DNA of 64,000 nt. It comes from Curtobacterium sp. MCBD17_013. GTDB lineage: Bacteria; Actinomycetota; Actinomycetes; Actinomycetales; Microbacteriaceae. The position numbers were made by a program, and so were the translations under genes. Below are positions 34,488 to 44,184 of the stretch, one piece after another; position 1 is the stretch's first letter; each line of letters opens with the position of its first letter. Under the pieces are notes generated by a model that saw nothing but the letters and a program-made list of their open reading frames with translations, searched no databases and was not told the origin of the DNA. Location: the NCBI RefSeq assembly GCF_003234565.1, contig NZ_QKTU01000007.1, positions 106,007-170,006 on the forward strand, given 5' to 3'.

Positions 34488-36362
34488 TCAGCGGCACGAC
34501 CAGTCGAAGTCGAGTCCGCTCGCCACACCCCCGACGACGTACTGCACCATGCTCACCCCGCCGTCGACGAGGCCCGGCTCGGCGCACGCCTCCTTCGCCC
34601 GGGCGAGCGGGGTCTCACCCGTGGCGATCCAGCTCGGCGCCGAGGCCAGGGCGCTGTTCGGTGTGGTCCCGCCACTGATGATCCCCCACTGGTACCCGGT
34701 CGAGTAGAGCCCGACGGCGATCCCCCGGGCGGCGAACGCATCGGTCATGCCGTCGAGCACCGCGACGTTCGTGGCGGGGTCCCGCCACGTGGCACCGGTC
34801 TCGACGTCGAGCCACCAGCGGTACGCCGTCGGATGGGACACGCCCCGGTCGACGACGTCGCGGACCGCGATGTCCCAGCCGTCCATGTACGAACAGGCGA
34901 CGCCGTCGGAACCGGGCGTGCACACGCCGTACACGCTCGTGACCCTGGCCCCCTCGGGATCGACGTTCGACGTCGGCCAGCCACCGCCCGGCACATGGCG
35001 GCCCGGGTTCGCCGTGTTGACGTACAGCGCAGCACGGGGCTGCCCGGCACCGCCCGCGGAGTCCCGCGCCCAGGCGAGCTGCGCGGCGAGGCACGGGTTC
35101 GTCGTGGTGCCGGACCCGTCGTTCACACCGATCACCGCGAACGCCTGTCCCGCCGGCAGGGCCCCGTGGCACTGCGGCCACGAGACGTCGTTCCCGAGGC
35201 CGGAGGGCGCCGAGCCGTCCGTGAAGTAGCCGGCGACGTCCAGGTGGAGGGTCGCCACGCCTCCCGACGCGACGGCCTGCACCGACGCCTGTCGGAGCGC
35301 GACCGGCACGAGTCCCGCCACGGCTCGGCCCGCGGTGAACGCGAGCGCGACCCCGCCGTCGTCCCGGCCGTAGGGGGCGACCCGGAGCGCACCGGCGGGG
35401 CCGGATCGTTCGAGCGATGCGGTGACGAGCACGGCGGTCGCGTCGCCCGGGACGCCCGCGCCCCCGGCGAGTTGGATCTGCGTCGCGGCGCCCGTCGTCG
35501 TGCCGGTGTACGCCCGAACGGCCGTCATCGGGGTGAACACGGCCCCGGAGTCCGAGCGCGCGTACGCGCCGAGCACGTCGAGGGTCACCGTGGCCGAGCC
35601 GGCCGACACCGCGACGGACAGGGCGCCGTCGTCGAGCTGGGCCACGACCGCGTTCGCCGCGACGGCCCCGCGCGTGAACTGCTGGACGCCGATCCGGTTC
35701 GTGCGTCCTGCCGGGCCGACCCGCAACGACCCCGGCGCGGTCGGGTGCACCACGGTGGCCTCGAGGACGACGGCGGTGGCGCCCCTGGGCACCGTGACGC
35801 CGTCCGCCACGGGGACGCGGACCGGATGCGTGCCGACCGTGCCACGGAACGCCCTGGTGGTGTCGACCGGCTGGTACGTCGATCCCTGCGCGGCGCTCGT
35901 GTAGGCCCCCGACACGATCACCGACACCGAGGCGGAGCCGTCCGACAGCGCGACCTGGAGGCGACCGTGGACGAGACGGACCGTCGCGAGCCCGGTGACG
36001 GTCGTGCCCGCCGTGACGCGCTGTGTGGCCACCGGTGCGTCCTGCCCCGCCGGCGTGACCCGGACCCAGCCGTCGTCCGTCGGAGCCGTGACGCGGACGT
36101 CGACGACGACGGCATCGGCCGCGGAGGCGACGCCCGCGCGACCAGCGACCGGCACCGCCACGGGTCGTGTGCCGACGTCGCCGCGGAACACGAGGGCGCG
36201 GGTCAGCGGCGTGAACCGGTCACCGGACGACCCGTCCGCCGCGAGGTGGGACGACCGTGCGGACCCGACGGCCACACCCGCCGCGACGGCGAGCGCGAGC
36301 ACGCCAATGACCGCCACGAGCAACGCGGTGAGCCGGGCCGGACGCCTGCGTCCGCTCCGCAT
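34488..36362 (-). CDS. Secreted wall-hydrolase-like protein: three beta repeats plus GH25-like barrel
   Basis: A 624-residue exported protein. A single N-terminal helix (LTALLVAVIGVLALAVAAGV) serves as signal or anchor. Residues 50-380 hold three repeats of about 105 residues, each starting F-T-P-x-T-x-x-x-x-F/Y and ending in S/V-x-x-x-G-A-Y or A-G-Y-F; this matches the repeats often attached to secreted actinobacterial hydrolases. The C-terminal 240 residues start GNDVSWPQCHGALPAGQAF and contain Y-R-W-W-L-D-V-E-T-G, the catalytic-strand pattern of glycoside hydrolase family 25-like or Rv2525c-like barrels. It likely acts on, or binds, the cell wall. The ATG has GGGGGA upstream. Confidence 0.82.
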   Translation of the reverse strand: MRSGRRRPARLTALLVAVIGVLALAVAAGVAVGSARSSHLAADGSSGDRFTPLTRALVFRGDVGTRPVAVPVAGRAGVASAADAVVVDVRVTAPTDDGWVRVTPAGQDAPVATQRVTAGTTVTGLATVRLVHGRLQVALSDGSASVSVIVSGAYTSAAQGSTYQPVDTTRAFRGTVGTHPVRVPVADGVTVPRGATAVVLEATVVHPTAPGSLRVGPAGRTNRIGVQQFTRGAVAANAVVAQLDDGALSVAVSAGSATVTLDVLGAYARSDSGAVFTPMTAVRAYTGTTTGAATQIQLAGGAGVPGDATAVLVTASLERSGPAGALRVAPYGRDDGGVALAFTAGRAVAGLVPVALRQASVQAVASGGVATLHLDVAGYFTDGSAPSGLGNDVSWPQCHGALPAGQAFAVIGVNDGSGTTTNPCLAAQLAWARDSAGGAGQPRAALYVNTANPGRHVPGGGWPTSNVDPEGARVTSVYGVCTPGSDGVACSYMDGWDIAVRDVVDRGVSHPTAYRWWLDVETGATWRDPATNVAVLDGMTDAFAARGIAVGLYSTGYQWGIISGGTTPNSALASAPSWIATGETPLARAKEACAEPGLVDGGVSMVQYVVGGVASGLDFDWSCR

Positions 36363-36394
36363 GGTCCCCCTCGGTCGACGTGGACGCTGCACGG

Positions 36395-36438
36395 CACGAG
36401 GCCACGCACTGCCCCCGGGGAGCGCGCGTGGCCTCGTG
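36395..36438. terminator. Perfect 13-bp inverted repeat downstream of the aldo/keto reductase
   Basis: CACGAGGCCACGC (36395-36407) and GCGTGGCCTCGTG (36426-36438) are exact reverse complements. On the minus strand they follow the aldo/keto reductase and precede the wall-hydrolase start by 33 bases, so the hairpin is either a terminator or a regulatory structure in the next gene's leader. Confidence 0.6.
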
Positions 36439-36592
36439 GTGCGTCCGGTCACGGATCAGGAGAGCGACCGGCGCGACAGCGGGTAACCAGCCCACCGATG
36501 CCGAGAGCATGACAGGCGGATCGACGTCGGACAACGTCTCCGAGCCACGCCGCGCCGCTTCCTGTGAGGATTCTTGGTATCGAGGGGGACGC

Positions 36593-37624
36593 TCAGCGGC
36601 CCCCGGTCAGCTTCCGGTCGCGCTGCGCCACACCGGCGGTGCCGTACGGGTAGTCGTCGATACGGGGCGTGCTCGCCTCGGAGAGCGCCCTCAGCTCCTC
36701 CGGGGTCAGCACGAGGTCCGCCGACGCCAGGTTGTCCTGCAGCTGCTCCACCGTGCGGGCACCGAGGATGACCGAGGTGACGGCCGGCTGCGCGAGCAGC
36801 CAGGCCAACGCGACCTGCGAGTACGACGTGCCGTGGGCCTCCGCGGCCGCGCCGACCGCCCCGAGGACGGCCCACGTGCGCTCGTCGGCGTTCCGCGCCT
36901 CCCACGCCTCCATGCCGCGCTTCGGGTTCTCACCCAGCCGGGTCGCACCCGTCGGGGCCTGGTCCCGCTGGTACTTGCCCGACAGCCACCCGCCGGCGAG
37001 CGGCGACCACGGCAGGAGACCGATGTTCGCGTCGAGGCACGCGGGCACGATCTCGTGCTCGATGTCGCGCACGAGCAGGTTGTACTGCGGCTGCAGGGTC
37101 ACGGGCGGAGCCCAGTGGTTCGCCTTCGCCTCGTAGACCGCCTTCGTGATCTGGTAGCCGAGGTAGTTCGAGAACCCGTACGCGCCGATCTTGCCGGCGG
37201 ACACGGCGTCGTCGAGGAACCGGAGGGTCTCCTCGATCGGCGTCAGGGCGTCCCACGCGTGCATCTGGTACAGGTCGATGTAGTCGACACCGAGCCGCTC
37301 GAGGGACGCGTCGAGCGCCCGCGTCAGGTGGCGGCGCGAGAGGCCGACGTCGTTCGGGCCGTCGCCCTGGGGGAACCGGCCCTTCGTGGCGATGACGACC
37401 TGCTGCGCCTCGGTCGGGTGGTCTGCGAGCCAGCGACCGATGATCCGCTCGGACTCGTTGCCCGAGTAGACGTCCGCCGTGTCGATGAAGGTACCGCCGG
37501 CCTCGACGAAGGCGTCGAGGATCGTGCGTGAGGTGGGTTCGTCGGCTTCACTGCCGAACGTCATGGTGCCGAGCGTCAACGACGACACGGCGGCACCGCT
37601 GTTACCGAGGAGTCTGTAGTCCAT
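36593..37624 (-). CDS. Aldo/keto reductase
   Basis: A 343-residue NADPH-dependent oxidoreductase with a TIM barrel. The catalytic tetrad is visible: Asp and Tyr in F-I-D-T-A-D-V-Y-S-G, Lys in V-V-I-A-T-K-G and His in L-Y-Q-M-H-A-W-D. The cofactor end has V-I-L-G-A-R-T-V-E-Q-L-Q-D-N. Its length and the Y-G-F-S-N-Y motif fit the YhdN/GSP69-like group. Substrate unknown. It starts ten bases after the alpha/beta hydrolase stop, so they are probably co-transcribed. Confidence 0.93.
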   Translation of the reverse strand: MDYRLLGNSGAAVSSLTLGTMTFGSEADEPTSRTILDAFVEAGGTFIDTADVYSGNESERIIGRWLADHPTEAQQVVIATKGRFPQGDGPNDVGLSRRHLTRALDASLERLGVDYIDLYQMHAWDALTPIEETLRFLDDAVSAGKIGAYGFSNYLGYQITKAVYEAKANHWAPPVTLQPQYNLLVRDIEHEIVPACLDANIGLLPWSPLAGGWLSGKYQRDQAPTGATRLGENPKRGMEAWEARNADERTWAVLGAVGAAAEAHGTSYSQVALAWLLAQPAVTSVILGARTVEQLQDNLASADLVLTPEELRALSEASTPRIDDYPYGTAGVAQRDRKLTGGR

Positions 37625-37634
37625 GTCGTGGACG

Positions 37635-38444
37635 CTAGCCCTGGGTGGCCTCCGCGTCCGCGCGGGTGCGCTGCAGGAACGCGATCGCGGCCTCCCGGAA
37701 CGCCCGCGAGGTCGGCGCGTTGAAGTGGTTCCGGCCCGGGATCTCGACGAACTCGGCACGCGGCGCCGCGGCCGCGAGGCGCTGCGACGCCGCGAGGATG
37801 CCGTCCTCGCTCCCCGCCGCCAGGAGCAACGGCTGCGTCGGCGCGTTGTCCGGTCTGGGCTCGACGCTGTCCCGCATCCCCTCGACCATCGCGACGAGCG
37901 CACGGAGGTCGTTGCCCGGGACCCCGGAGGCCATGGTCAGGTAGGCGTTCGTCACGCGGTCCTCGACGGGCTCGCCATGCTCGATGAACGCCCGCGCCTG
38001 GTCGACCCGGACCCGTCGCATCGGGTCCGCGTCCGGGATGCCCCCGAGGACCGCTCGGCTGATCCGGTCGGGGATCCGGTCCGCGGTGTGCCATCCGACG
38101 CGTGCCCCGAGCGAGTACCCGAGGTACGCGACGTCGTCGAGCAGGTAGGCGTCGACGACCGCGGTGACGTCGGCGACGAGGAGGTCCATCGAGTACTCCT
38201 GCGGCCGGTGCGGCTTGCTGCTGCGGCCGTGCCCGCGCAGGTCGACGACGACGACGCGGTGGCCGGCGCGCGTGAGGTCACGGGTCCACCCCGACGCGTG
38301 CCAGTTGAGGAGCCCGGAGGACGCGAACCCGTGCACGGCGACCACCGCGGGGGCGTCCGGGTCGCCGTGGTCGTACGTGGCGATGTCGAGACCGTCCGGC
38401 GAGACGACGACGCGTGGACGGGGGGCTTCGGGGACGAGCGACAT
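37635..38444 (-). CDS. Alpha/beta hydrolase
   Basis: A 269-residue hydrolase with the full catalytic triad: the Ser nucleophile in L-G-Y-S-L-G-A-R, Asp in A-G-S-E-D-G-I-L and His in G-R-N-H-F-N-A-P. The oxyanion segment is V-H-G-F-A-S-S-G, and V-D-L-R-G-H-G-R-S is the typical strand 4 end. Substrate unknown. ATG 38444 is divergent from the NAD(P)HX epimerase; a TAGCCT box lies ten bases upstream. Confidence 0.92.
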   Translation of the reverse strand: MSLVPEAPRPRVVVSPDGLDIATYDHGDPDAPAVVAVHGFASSGLLNWHASGWTRDLTRAGHRVVVVDLRGHGRSSKPHRPQEYSMDLLVADVTAVVDAYLLDDVAYLGYSLGARVGWHTADRIPDRISRAVLGGIPDADPMRRVRVDQARAFIEHGEPVEDRVTNAYLTMASGVPGNDLRALVAMVEGMRDSVEPRPDNAPTQPLLLAAGSEDGILAASQRLAAAAPRAEFVEIPGRNHFNAPTSRAFREAAIAFLQRTRADAEATQG

Positions 38445-38484
38445 GGCGCGGACCAGGCTACCGACGACGTGGCATCGTGGCGGC

Positions 38485-39180
38485 ATGGACGGCTACGGCG
38501 CAGACCAGATCCGGGCGGCCGAGGCGCCGCACCTCGCCGCGGGCGAGCCGCTCATGCAGCGGGCCGCCGCCGGACTCGCCGACGTGGTCGACGAGCTGCT
38601 CGGCGACCCCGCGGTCGTCCCCGGCGACGGCGAGCGCACCGTGCTCCTGCTCGTCGGCAGCGGCGACAACGGCGGCGACGCGTTGTTCGCCGGTGCGGCG
38701 CTCGCCGCACGCGGTCACCGCGTCGAGGTGCTGTGCCTCGGGTCGCGCGTGCACGAGGCGGGGGCGGCGGCCGCGCAGCAGGCCGGCGCGGTCCTCCTCG
38801 AGCACCCGGACGACGACGAGACGGTGCGGGCGGCGGCGCTGCGGGCCGACCTCGTGCTCGACGCCGTGCTCGGCATCGGACGGACGAGCTCGACGGCACT
38901 CCGCTCGCCCGCACGGGAGGCCGTGGGCGTCATCCGGGACCTCGCGCGGGACCAGCGCGCTCCGTCCGTCGTCGCCGTGGACGTCCCGAGCGGCATCGAC
39001 CCCGACACGGGCGCGGTCGCTGACGACCACGTGCTCGAGGCCGACGTGACCGTCACGTTCGGCGGCGTCAAGGCGGGACTGCTGCGCGGTCCGGGGCGGG
39101 CCCTCGCGGGACGCGTCGTGCTCGTCGACGTCGGCATCGGCGCGGACCTCGCCGCGGTGGAGCCGCTCGTCCGGACCTGA
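38485..39180 (+). CDS. nnrE: NAD(P)H-hydrate epimerase (YjeF N-terminal domain)
   Basis: A 231-residue stand-alone YjeF_N domain. E-P-L-M-Q-R-A-A-A-G-L, then the V-G-S-G-D-N-G-G-D-A-L-F-A nucleotide-binding signature, V-L-D-A-V-L-G-I-G and V-A-V-D-V-P-S-G-I-D-P-D-T-G are all present. It interconverts the S and R epimers of damaged NAD(P)H hydrate so that the dehydratase (not seen here) can repair them. Most bacteria fuse both domains; here only the epimerase is encoded. Confidence 0.9.
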   Translation: MDGYGADQIRAAEAPHLAAGEPLMQRAAAGLADVVDELLGDPAVVPGDGERTVLLLVGSGDNGGDALFAGAALAARGHRVEVLCLGSRVHEAGAAAAQQAGAVLLEHPDDDETVRAAALRADLVLDAVLGIGRTSSTALRSPAREAVGVIRDLARDQRAPSVVAVDVPSGIDPDTGAVADDHVLEADVTVTFGGVKAGLLRGPGRALAGRVVLVDVGIGADLAAVEPLVRT

Positions 39181-39184
39181 CCCG

Positions 39185-39231
39185 ACCGGGAGCGCACCCG
39201 CCCCGGGGGACTCAGCCCCGCGCCTCCCGGT
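39185..39231. terminator. Bidirectional hairpin between convergent genes (family A core)
   Basis: ACCGGGAGCGC (39185-39195) pairs, with one bulge, with GCGCCTCCCGGT (39220-39231), enclosing CCCCGGGGG. It spans the gap after the epimerase stop and the last codons of the DUF2090 gene, and probably terminates both transcripts. Confidence 0.6.
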
Positions 39232-40150
39232 ACGCCTCGACGAACCGCAGGTACGTGACGGCGATGAGGTCCTGGGCGTCCTCCTCGGCGAGGCCGCGGT
39301 CCAGGACGTCGCCGAGCGGCTGCTCCCAGATGCTCCGGCCGATCGCGAAGCCGACGAACCCGTCGAGTGGTGCGGCCACCGAGAGCCAGTGGTCGAGCGC
39401 GTCCTCCGAGGCGTCCCGACCGAGGATGACGCACTGCACGCTGTCCCGGCCGCCCTGCTTCGTGGCGGCGACGACCCGCTCGGCGTCCTCGCGGCGGTCG
39501 AGACCCTCGATCTTCCAGATGTCCGGCTCCACGCCGTGCTCCTGCAGGAACCCGATGACGTCGACGGTGAGCGACGGGCGCAGGTCCCGGTCGTAGTCCT
39601 CGACCGACGCCTTCTGCTCGTCCGTGCCGGGGACAAGCAGTTCGACCAGGAACGACCGGCCCGCGTCGCGCAGGGTGCGCGTCACGCCGGCGAGCCGTTC
39701 GGCCTGTCCGCGTCGTTCGTCGGCGTCGAGGTCCGGGTTGTCGCGGACGAGGACCTTGACGTGGTCGGGGTCGAACTCCTCGACGTGCTGCATCCACAGC
39801 CCGTCGTCCCCGTCGCCGTACTCGAACGTGAAGAAGTCGTGGCCCGACGCCTCGATCGGCATCGCGAGCTGGAGTCCCGCGGCCTTGGCCGCCCGTGCGA
39901 CCTCGGCGCCGTAGCGTTCGTCGACGAGCACGCCGGTGCGCTCGCGGTCGGCTCCGCGGGTGAGGGCGTCGAGCAGCCCCCGGTAGACGAGCATCTTGCC
40001 GTCCCGGATCCGCTGGATGTCGTCCTCGTCGTCGGGCTGTCCGGACGCGATCCGGTAGGTGTGCTTGGCGAGCGAGTCCCGGTGGTCCATCGCCAGGATG
40101 AACACGGGATGCTCCGCGTCGAGCTGCGGTCGGTCGTCGAACGTGGACAT
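39212..40150 (-). CDS. DUF2090-family protein, aldolase-like
   Basis: A 312-residue TIM-barrel-type protein matching DUF2090, the domain also fused to the C-terminus of some IolC-like inositol catabolism proteins. Visible blocks are F-I-L-A-M-D-H-R-D-S-L near residue 17, V-L-V-D-E-R-Y-G, F-L-V-E-L-L-V-P, I-W-K-I-E-G-L-D and V-G-F-A-I-G-R-S-I-W-E. The K-I-E-G and D-x-R residues recall class I aldolases acting on phosphorylated keto sugars. No inositol genes are adjacent, so the substrate is open. Confidence 0.78.
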   Translation of the reverse strand: MSTFDDRPQLDAEHPVFILAMDHRDSLAKHTYRIASGQPDDEDDIQRIRDGKMLVYRGLLDALTRGADRERTGVLVDERYGAEVARAAKAAGLQLAMPIEASGHDFFTFEYGDGDDGLWMQHVEEFDPDHVKVLVRDNPDLDADERRGQAERLAGVTRTLRDAGRSFLVELLVPGTDEQKASVEDYDRDLRPSLTVDVIGFLQEHGVEPDIWKIEGLDRREDAERVVAATKQGGRDSVQCVILGRDASEDALDHWLSVAAPLDGFVGFAIGRSIWEQPLGDVLDRGLAEEDAQDLIAVTYLRFVEAYREARG

Positions 40151-40230
40151 GTGGCGCTCCCTCCGGGCGCGGCCCGGGAGGCCCGCCTCCACCGATCGAA
40201 CGCCGTCGCCCTGGCAGCCGCCCGAGGGTC

Positions 40231-40330
40231 GGCGCGACCGGCCGCGGGTCGGCGCGGCCGGCCGCGGGTCGGCGCGGCCGGCCGCGGGTCGGCTCGCCCG
40301 CCCGCGGATCGGCTCGCCCGCCCGCGGATC
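40231..40330. repeat. 20-bp tandem repeat, five copies
   Basis: Five head-to-tail 20-base units: three of the form GGCGCGGCCGGCCGCGGGTC (first copy one base different) and two of GGCTCGCCCGCCCGCGGATC, with degenerate copies on each side. The array fills the gap between the DsbA-like gene stop (40334) and the DUF2090 start (40150), both on the minus strand. Each unit can fold on itself. Confidence 0.9.
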
Positions 40331-40333
40331 GGG

Positions 40334-41350
40334 TCAGCCGGCCGAGGACGTCGCGGTCGGAGTCGGGGTCAGCGCCGGCGTCTCGTCGCCGGACGCGTAC
40401 GTGCTGCCCGCGGCGGTCACGACGAAGGTCCGGAACTCGGCGTTCGTGAACGGCAGGCTGTAGTCGTACCGCTTGCCGTTCACGAAGATCGTCGGCGTGC
40501 CGGTGAGCTGCCGGAGCCCGGTGCCGGGCACCCCGTGGGTGAGGACGTCGTTCGTCCGCGCGTCCACCCACGCGGCGTAGCGCTGGGTGTCGATGCACCG
40601 CTCGATGGCGTCGAGGTGCCGGATCCCGTGCACGCCCGCCACGAGGTGTCGGAGCTGTGCGTCGTCGAGGCCCTTCGTGTTCTCCTCGGGCTGCTCGGCG
40701 TACAACGCCTGGTTCACGGCGAAGAACTGGTCGGGCGACGAGTTCGCCACACAGGCCGCCGCGTTCGCCGCACGGAGCGAGTACTTCGTGCCCTGCGATC
40801 GGTTCGTCAGGATCGCGATGGGGTGGATCTCGACGGTCGCGGCACCGGACGTCACGAGGCCCCGGATGTACGCGTTGTTCTCGTGCTCGAACTGGCCGCA
40901 GATCGGGCAGAGGTAGTCGATGTACATCGTGATGTGGACGGTGCCCGCGACGTCGACCGCACCCGAGGCGTCCCCGGTCGCCGAAGCACTCGGCGTCGCC
41001 GATGCGGTGCCGCTCGAACCGGCGGACGCCGACGCACTCGACGTGGCACGCCCCGCGCCGCCGGCGTCACCGCGCCCCGCTCCGACCGCGCGCAGCCCCT
41101 GCCCGATGGTGATGCCGCCGCCCGCCATGTGCGCGGGCCCCGGTCCGGCCGGCTGCACCGAACGGACGAGCACGATCGACACGACCGCGACGATCGCGAT
41201 GAGGACGACGACGAGGCCCGACTGCAGCCCGATGCGCACGCCGCGCTGGCGTCGCTTCTGGCGGGCCCTGGCCTGTTGTGCTCGGATCCTCGCAGCCGCG
41301 CGGCGCTCGTTCCGCGTGGCGCGCTCGTCGCCCTCGGGACGATTCGTCAT
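40334..41350 (-). CDS. Membrane-anchored DsbA-like thiol oxidoreductase
   Basis: A 338-residue protein with a basic cytoplasmic N-terminus of about 40 residues, one membrane helix (LVVVLIAIVAVVSIVLVR), a Ser/Ala/Gly-rich linker to about residue 125 and a thioredoxin-fold domain of DsbA type with the active site Y-L-C-P-I-C-G-Q-F. Two further Cys (A-A-C-V-A-N and E-R-C-I-D) may form a structural disulphide. It likely oxidises or isomerises disulphides in exported proteins. The GGAGG site is six bases before the ATG. The C-terminus ends in a Thr/Pro/Ala tail. Confidence 0.9.
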   Translation of the reverse strand: MTNRPEGDERATRNERRAAARIRAQQARARQKRRQRGVRIGLQSGLVVVLIAIVAVVSIVLVRSVQPAGPGPAHMAGGGITIGQGLRAVGAGRGDAGGAGRATSSASASAGSSGTASATPSASATGDASGAVDVAGTVHITMYIDYLCPICGQFEHENNAYIRGLVTSGAATVEIHPIAILTNRSQGTKYSLRAANAAACVANSSPDQFFAVNQALYAEQPEENTKGLDDAQLRHLVAGVHGIRHLDAIERCIDTQRYAAWVDARTNDVLTHGVPGTGLRQLTGTPTIFVNGKRYDYSLPFTNAEFRTFVVTAAGSTYASGDETPALTPTPTATSSAG

Positions 41351-41619
41351 ACCGGTCCTCCGTGATCGGGCCGGCCCCTCCGGCCCTCCTGTCGTCCGCG
41401 GTACCTCCCGCACCGCCCGGACGGACGGGAAGTGTACTTGCGCGGGCTGGGAGACCGTGGTCGGGAGGCCCATCGACGGCCGCGCCACTGGCGCCGACGT
41501 GCGAAACCGTGTTGTATGTCCCTGATGGTCGATGTCGCCCATCCGGGGGCCTCAGGGTCACCGTTCCTCACTACGGATCGTCCGGCACGTACCTGCCGGT
41601 GAAGGAGCAAGAACGCATC

Positions 41620-42720
<1,101 letters not shown>

Positions 42721-42734
42721 TCGGACCGACACCA

Positions 42735-42783
42735 CCGGGAGCCTGCCGGACCGCCCCACGAAGGCGGGCCGGCAGGCTCCCGG
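42735..42783 (+). terminator. Terminator of the ABC ATPase gene
   Basis: CCGGGAGCCTGCCGG (42735-42749) and CCGGCAGGCTCCCGG (42769-42783) are perfect 15-base complementary arms beginning 14 bases after the stop. Confidence 0.88.
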
Positions 42784-42836
42784 CGTTCGGCCAGACCGTA
42801 CCGTCCGCACCCTGCACCACCGAAAGCGACCCCCTC

Positions 42837-44120
42837 GTGCCCGACTCGATGTCCATCACCGCCGCCACCGTCGACCCCGGCCTGCTCGACCTGCCGTGGG
42901 ACCTCCCGCTCGACGCCTGGCCCGACGACACGATCGCCGCGCTGCCGAAGGGCATCTCGCGACACCTCGTGCGGTTCGTGCACCTCAGCGGCTACGTCGT
43001 GGCGGTCAAGGAGACGAGCGAGGAGCTCGCCCGCAGTGAGTACGACATGCTCCGGACCCTCCAGCGCATGGACGTCCCGTGCGTGGACCCGGTCGCCGTC
43101 ATCACGAACCGCGTGGGACGTGACGGGGAGGCCCTGCAGCCGGTCCTCGTGACCCGGCACCTCCGGTTCTCGCTCCCGTACCGCGCGCTCTACTCGCAGA
43201 CGCTGCGGCCGGACACCGCGACGCGCCTCGTCGACGCCCTGGCGGTCCTCCTGGTGCGGCTGCACATCATCGGTTTCTTCTGGGGCGACGTGTCGCTCTC
43301 GAACACCCTCTTCCGCCGCGACGCCGGTGCGTTCGCCGCGTACCTCGTCGACGCCGAGACGGGCAAGCTCTACCCCGGCGGCCTGTCGAACGGGCAGCGT
43401 GAGAACGACCTCGAGATCGCGCGCGTCAACATCGCCGGCGAGCTCCTCGACCTGGAGGCCGGCGGTCGCCTCGACGAGAACGCGGACCCGGTCACGGTGT
43501 CCGACGGCATCGTGGCCCAGTACCGGACGCTGTGGAAGGAACTGACCGGGTCCGAGGAGTTCGACGCCTCGGAGCGCTGGCGCATCAACAGCCGGGTCGA
43601 GCGCCTCAACGACCTCGGGTTCGACATCGAGGAACTCGCGATCCGCACGACCGAGGGCGGCCAGCAGGTCCGTATCCAGCCGAAGGTCGTGGACGCTGGC
43701 CACCACCAGCGGCGGCTGCTCCGGCTCACCGGCATCGACGCCGGCGAGAACCAGGCACGGCGGCTCCTCAACGACCTCGACGCCTACCGTGCCCGCAACG
43801 GCCGCGACGAACTCGACGAGGAGATGGTCGCGCACGAGTGGGTGTCCCGCGTCTTCGAACCCGTGGTGCGGGCGATCCCCCGGGAGCTCCGCGGGCGGCT
43901 CGAACCCGCCGAGGTGTTCCACGAGCTCCTCGAGCACCGCTGGTACATGGCGCAGCAGGAGCAGCGGTCGGTGTCGCTGCCCGAGGCCACCACGGCCTAC
44001 ATGAACGACGTGCTGCGGCACCGCCGCGACGAGCGCATGCTCATCGACCCGCCGACGAACTCGATCGCGCTGCCCCTCGAGGACGAGGACGAGGACGAGG
44101 ACTGGCGGGCGAACGTCTGA
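42837..44120 (+). CDS. DUF4032 protein with kinase-like features
   Basis: A 427-residue protein matching the DUF4032 family, which resembles lipopolysaccharide-kinase/protein-kinase folds. The N-terminal lobe contains V-A-V-K-E-T-S-E-E-L-A (Lys then Glu). Around residue 145 is the catalytic-loop-like segment I-I-G-F-F-W-G-D-V-S-L-S-N-T-L, and Y-L-V-D-A-E-T-G corresponds to the metal-binding D-x-E/G position. Function is not established. The C-terminus has an Asp/Glu run (EDEDEDED) encoded by a GAGGAC repeat. GTG 42837 is used; ATG 42849 is an alternative. Confidence 0.85.
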   Translation: MPDSMSITAATVDPGLLDLPWDLPLDAWPDDTIAALPKGISRHLVRFVHLSGYVVAVKETSEELARSEYDMLRTLQRMDVPCVDPVAVITNRVGRDGEALQPVLVTRHLRFSLPYRALYSQTLRPDTATRLVDALAVLLVRLHIIGFFWGDVSLSNTLFRRDAGAFAAYLVDAETGKLYPGGLSNGQRENDLEIARVNIAGELLDLEAGGRLDENADPVTVSDGIVAQYRTLWKELTGSEEFDASERWRINSRVERLNDLGFDIEELAIRTTEGGQQVRIQPKVVDAGHHQRRLLRLTGIDAGENQARRLLNDLDAYRARNGRDELDEEMVAHEWVSRVFEPVVRAIPRELRGRLEPAEVFHELLEHRWYMAQQEQRSVSLPEATTAYMNDVLRHRRDERMLIDPPTNSIALPLEDEDEDEDWRANV

Positions 44121-44184
44121 CGGCTGCGGTGCACCGGTGACGACACCGGCTCGCGGGCGACGACACCGACGATACGGTCGGACC

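Noticed and set aside
40231..40330. Tandem repeats considered as a CRISPR array (also 50231-50300)
   Set aside because: Units are directly abutting, with no unique spacers, and no cas genes are nearby.
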